A DNA stretch of 64,000 nt from Allium sativum (lineage: Eukaryota > Streptophyta > Magnoliopsida > Asparagales > Amaryllidaceae), in contig CM060910.1 in assembly GCA_030737875.1 (NCBI GenBank), positions 247,350,427-247,414,426 on the forward strand, written 5' to 3'. The notes beneath the pieces were generated by a model. That model did not search any database and was not told the DNA's origin. It saw only the letters and a program-made list of their open reading frames with translations. This document shows, piece after piece, positions 60,140-64,000 of the stretch. Every line of letters starts with the position of its first letter. The first letter of the stretch is position 1. Made by a program: the position numbers and the translations under genes.

Positions 60140-60720
60140 AACCCAAACCCAACACTTGTTTGATAACCAATAATGGTATTGGTTAAGAAAATTACCGGCA
60201 GATGGCCTGTAAATGAATCGTGTTATGGAGATTGATTTACCATCAAGTAAATCAATAGAAAGAAAGTTATAAAATTTATTTTTATAACTAAAGACAGATT
60301 TTGAAATCTATTCTATATAGATTATTTTTAAATAAAGTTATTAAAGGAAACAAATAATTATTTTTACCTTGTAATTATAAAGACAAGTATATAAAGCAAG
60401 ATTTGTGGGATAATGACTTTTCTAAATGAGTGGGCAGAAATTAACCAAATGGTTAAGGGTCGGATTTATTGTTTAATCGAGATTATCTTATTTAATTAGA
60501 TTGTTAATTAAATAAAGTTATTTAAACTGATTTTACAAATTTAAATAAAAGGACTAATTAGAATGGGTTAACGAAATAACCTTGTTTTGAGATGACTGAA
60601 TCAACTACTTGAACGAGATTTGATTATTAAAAACAATTATTGAATTGTTAATTATCATTAAAGTTAATTATTTTAAAACAACCTTTTGAAGGAAATTAAC
60701 TATTTAATTAATAGTTAATG
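60140..60720 (+). other. Train of small inverted repeats in LTR A
   Basis: Examples are GATTTACCATCAAGTAAATC, GTTATAAAATTTATTTTTATAAC (arms GTTATAAA/TTTATAAC) and CTTGTAATTATAAAGACAAG. It follows the GTTGGAGGGATCCAAC motif as in LTRs W and Y. Confidence 0.4.
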
Positions 60721-62023
60721 ATAAAGTAAACTTTTCAAATGAAAAGGAATTAAGGTTAATTATTATTTAAGGAAATGATCGGGTAACTAGAACTCGATTA
60801 ATAAAGTCAAAGGTGATCTTAGGACCTTGTTTGCAATTGAAAGGGATATTTAATAAGTTTACTCATATTTATATGAGTTAGATTTTTGAATTATTTACAA
60901 AAAAGATTCTATAAAAGGAAAGTTTTTCAAACAAGTTTAATATAAGTTGAAATCGAACGAAAGCTTAAGTGGATTAAATTTAATTATAAATGTGAAGAGA
61001 TAATGATATGACCTGAAGATAAATGCTTGGATATGAAATGAGGTTTAATTGGACAAAACGAAGACAAGTGGTCATGAAACGAAACTCTATAGTTAATGGA
61101 ACCTTGGGTTAGTTACTGGGATATGGGACTCGTTGATAAACTTCTATTTGTTCCGAGGGTAAGATTGATGTCGTCTCAAGGTCTGAGAGGTAAAAAGAAT
61201 ACCCCAACTTGTAATGACTTCATGATTATCCAAGGATAATATTAGTTTAGAAACGAGCGTAGTTGAGGGAATTAAAATTAGTATTTCTGTGAAGGGTATT
61301 ATAAACTATAATTCAAAGAATTATAGGCTGAACGAATTAATTTGGAAATAATAAGTGAAAGGGTGGTATTACAAATGTTGGAAATTTAGTTAACAACTGT
61401 TTTGACTAAAGAGACCAAGTGATGCTGTATACTGAACTAGTGAATTCATTTTATTTTCTATGGATGATGATTGTTTATTTTGAAAATTAAAACACCGACA
61501 GGTGGTTTCATGCCTTGTCATAGTCGGAATCCAATCTCCAATAAGCGCCCAAGGTTTTGATTATATACTATATATGTGGAGCGTGAGATGCAAGCATTCC
61601 ACTAGATTGATATTTATTATTATTTAGACACTATTATAATATCAGACAAGATATGATTTCAAAAATGTTTTTGGGCTATAGTAAGGTAAAAAACCGTCTA
61701 TATTTATGTGTGGGTTGGTCTTACTTTTATTCTTTTCTTTCAAAAGGATTTTTTTTGAAAATCAAGTTAGATGATTCCCCTTAAACTGTGCGAGTTTTTC
61801 TCACTCTGGTTCACCAGACTGACCCGATATTTGTAATGCCCGTGTTAGACCGAGTTGTACAGGTTCAAGTTATTGGAAAATACGAAGTTTCAAAGGACGT
61901 ACTGGAGGAGTTCAGACATATGATTTTATTCCGCTGTGTGTCGTATTTGAGGACAGGTTGTTACAACTGTCTAGATTTGACAGTTGTACTCTGATGTATG
62001 TAAGTATATTACTTCAAGCTTTC

Positions 62024-62029
62024 AATAAA
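62024..62029 (+). terminator. Poly(A) signal AATAAA of LTR A
   Basis: TTCAATAAAGTTATTTATG about 210 bp before the LTR end, followed by a T/G-rich region. Confidence 0.5.
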
Positions 62030-62089
62030 GTTATTTATGTATTATATTTTGTTTCGCGGCGATGTGAGACTCTGTGTTGTGTTAGTTCT

Positions 62090-62110
62090 TCTTCTTCTTC
62101 TTCTATTCTA
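62090..62110 (+). repeat. (TTC)n microsatellite
   Basis: Six TTC units near the 3' end of LTR A. Confidence 0.8.
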
Positions 62111-62236
62111 ATATTTCTTTCTTTCTTACCTCACCTTCTAATTTCTTTCTATTGACATCTGAGTTTCCAGTACAATTTGGTTTGGATTGGTATTGTTTAA
62201 TTAGCTCAAAAGGTACCGGAAATTTTGGTCGTCGCA

Positions 62237-62241
62237 ATAAC
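62237..62241 (+). repeat. Right target-site duplication of solo LTR A (ATAAC)
   Basis: Matches 56402-56406. Confidence 0.9.
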
Positions 62242-62960
62242 TCAAATTAATATCATAATTACTTTTGAAACTTGAAATAATATCACTGGTTTTTCTAGTT
62301 GGTTCATCACGAACTTGATTTAAAATCAAAGTTTTCAAAAGATTTCTTTTTAAAACAAAGGACTATTAATTGATCGAAATCCACCACCACAACTGTGAGT
62401 AGATTCAAATATTCTAACCAAAAAATAATCCAACTATTTTAACTTACAAGAAGCATGAATATTAAAAGTGCAACCCTCAACAGCACATTGAACTGTTATT
62501 CTCTCTTTACAATTCTTCAAAAACTTTGGCTTTAATACATTTTTAGGATAATATGCAATCACAGTTTTTCGGAAATCAGAAGTAGACTCAAATTTCTGAC
62601 CAATCCCCGCAAAAATTCTAAGTTTGAACCTTTCTTCATCAACTCATTAGTATCACGTTCTTTATTAAAACTATATTCTTTATTATCAACTCAATTACAT
62701 TCACTATTCATTGTATCTTCAACACAAAGTGACTTACTGGTAGATCAAGATCTACTGCTGCTGCCAACAGTAAGAGGAGACATCCTTCAACTTAACAAGC
62801 ATAACTAAAAACTCTTCTTTCTTGAAATATATTAAGCATAAAATAGCTTGTAAATCACTGTCGGTTTGAAAAAATGTATTCTTGGAATCCCAAATATAAA
62901 AGATATCAAAGCATAAGGAGGTAAGATGATCCCAAACTTCACTTATCTTATTTCACAAAT
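62237..62960 (-). pseudogene. MULE transposase, N-terminal part (PB1-like and MuDR domains)
   Basis: Read on the minus strand. About 62955-62760 encodes ISEVWDHLTSLCF...DSDLQAILCL...VSSYCWQQQ, resembling the PB1-like N-terminal domain of plant MULE transposases. A Ser-rich linker with stops follows (62755-62650). About 62630-62440 gives the MuDR DNA-binding domain: DEERFKLRIFAGIGQKFEST, DFRKTVIAYYP, CKERITVQCAVEGCTFNIHA. Then HSCGGGF and, after frame changes, DEPTRKTSDIISSFKSNYDI reaches LTR A. At least one frameshift (near 62640) and stops (for example just after ASCKLK) make it non-functional. Identification rests on the motif order C-rich DBD, LDGT, second Asp, SWIM, CCHC across the scattered exons. 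Confidence 0.82.
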
Positions 62961-64000
62961 AAAAAATGGCAAAATCCAGAGAAAGCCTAATCCCAAAGTT
63001 GTTTTTCCTAAAATCGATGAAAGCCAGAACACTTAGAACCTCAATTGGAAAACTATTATAAAAAAATGACAAAAAGATAAAATTATTTATTATTATAGCA
63101 AAATCACATTAATAGCAACAAAAAAAGTTTATCACATTTACCTCTAACCATCTCCAGTATTCATCGTTGTACAGAAGCCAAAAACAATAATCCGTATGAG
63201 TCAATCAAAAATAGCACGAGAAATGTAAACTAATTTATAATCTGAAAAGTAATGATAATAGAATTGAAAATCTGATGTTAAAATTAATAATCTAATGTTA
63301 TCTGAAATCAATAATCAAAAACTTTGAATCATTATTCGAATTACCTGAAATCAATAATCTAACATTAAAATAACGATGTAGTCTCCAAACTTTTTTTTTC
63401 TTTTTTTCAGATTTCAATAATCGAAAATTGAAGTTAGCCGAAAGATTCAGAGATGCAGTCTTGAAAAACAGCGATGGCAGAATTATTTTGTCGATGTCGG
63501 TATGCGTTCGCGAAAGGGAAGGATAGAAAAAAAAGACGCAGTATTAATAGGGTGGCCTGTAAACTTATTTTTTGAAACCATTGTCCTAGAAAAAAATGCG
63601 TGTGAAATGTGGTCACCAAAACCAAATTTCCAGTTTATGATGCGTATAACAAGGATGATGCCTAAATTGGACTATATACAGTGTATGTAAACATATTTAT
63701 ATACTAATGTAATAAGTAAGTCTCATTTAGATGGATTAGTCGAAAAACTAAAGCATAATATCTAGATCGGACCAGGTGGAAGTTTGGAAGGTTTTTTTTA
63801 CCTTAGAGGTTGAAAGTACCTTTTCTAATTTTATTTTCATTTATTTGTGTTTGCTTATGTATTTGTACGTTGTTCTTTATGATGTTACAGATTAGATGAT
63901 GCCTTCAATATACTTAGAATATACGTTAAAGGATGATGAGGTTCTGCAGCGCCTCCCATGCTACTACGCATGCAACTTTACTGTTACATTCAATACATGA
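62961..64000. other. 5' side of the MULE; no gene recognised
   Basis: AT-rich to 63420, with the short repeat CTGAAATCAATAATC at about 63301-63360 (two full copies plus partial ones), then slightly richer sequence. Frames at 63434-63625 (minus) and 63502-63690 (plus) overlap antisense and match nothing I know. The MULE promoter and terminal inverted repeat should be here or beyond, but I could not pair it with a left end. Confidence 0.4.

Larger units (their letters stand above)
56407..62236 (+). mobile_element. Solo LTR A (5830 bp) inside the MULE transposase gene
   Basis: Begins TGTAACGTCCCATATTTTTGG and ends TTTTGGTCGTCGCA, with ATAAC on both sides; MULE reading continues across the gap. 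Plus orientation is supported by the GTGAG hairpin with donor (59660-59674), GTTGGAGGGATCCAAC (60050), a CCAGACTGACCCG segment (61815) like the other LTR 3' regions, and AATAAA (62024-62029). A purine-rich leader spans about 57540-58990; its antisense frames (up to 213 residues at 58058-58699) are low-complexity and match no family. No PBS, PPT or second LTR. Confidence 0.88.

Noticed and set aside
63434..63690. Terminal inverted repeat of the MULE
   Set aside because: No inverted partner could be found in 18912-19700 or elsewhere by eye.

Overview
The window is plant nuclear DNA made almost entirely of transposable elements. I found no intact cellular gene, rRNA, tRNA or CRISPR array. A flowering-plant source is inferred from a Mutator-like (MULE) transposase with plant-type domains, LTR retrotransposons primed by initiator-Met tRNA, plant-style poly(A) regions and very AT-rich sequence. 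I cannot name the species.

Left block (1-18911). This is one minus-strand LTR element (E1) with later insertions. Reading from its 5' end at the right: a 1840-bp 5' LTR (17072-18911), a primer-binding site, a 1026-bp non-coding internal domain (16046-17071) and a polypurine tract. A much longer 3' LTR (X) runs from 16045 leftward. X is interrupted by a plus-strand solo LTR, W (12379-15395, target-site duplication AAAAA). It is broken again at 9606/9607 by a diverged minus-strand LTR (Y), which is itself broken at 5138/5139 by another LTR (Z, running off the left edge).

Central block (19703-49085). A 29.4-kb ladder of four giant LTRs (6.56-6.61 kb) alternates with three identical-length 1024-bp internal domains. 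The whole ladder carries one pair of 5-bp target-site duplications (ACATA), so it behaves as a single insertion that grew by recombination. The internal domains have a PBS and a PPT but no gag or pol, so the element is non-autonomous. Its internal domain is homologous to that of E1.

Right block (49086-64000, plus flank 18912-19702). An old, broken MULE transposase gene lies on the minus strand. Its pieces are an N-terminal PB1-like region, the MuDR DNA-binding domain, DDE motifs, a SWIM finger and a CCHC knuckle. They are spread over 13 kb by solo LTR A (56407-62236, duplication ATAAC) and solo LTR B (50057-54629, duplication CATTA). The array is inserted just beyond its 3' end, in a segment that has an uninterrupted sister copy inside a probable MULE intron.

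The most interesting signals are RNA-structure-like and lie in the non-coding element. (1) A stem-loop about 335 nt after the PBS has an 8-nt self-complementary loop. The loop sequence differs between E1 and the array but stays palindromic in both, as in retroviral dimer-initiation hairpins. (2) Each giant LTR has a run of roughly fifteen consecutive small hairpins, with paired base changes relative to E1. (3) A GTGAG/CTCAC hairpin overlapping a splice-donor-like site recurs in all LTR types. (4) A 119-nt GC-rich block differs at only two positions between LTRs that are otherwise diverged. All of this was read by eye; no alignment, folding or database search was run.
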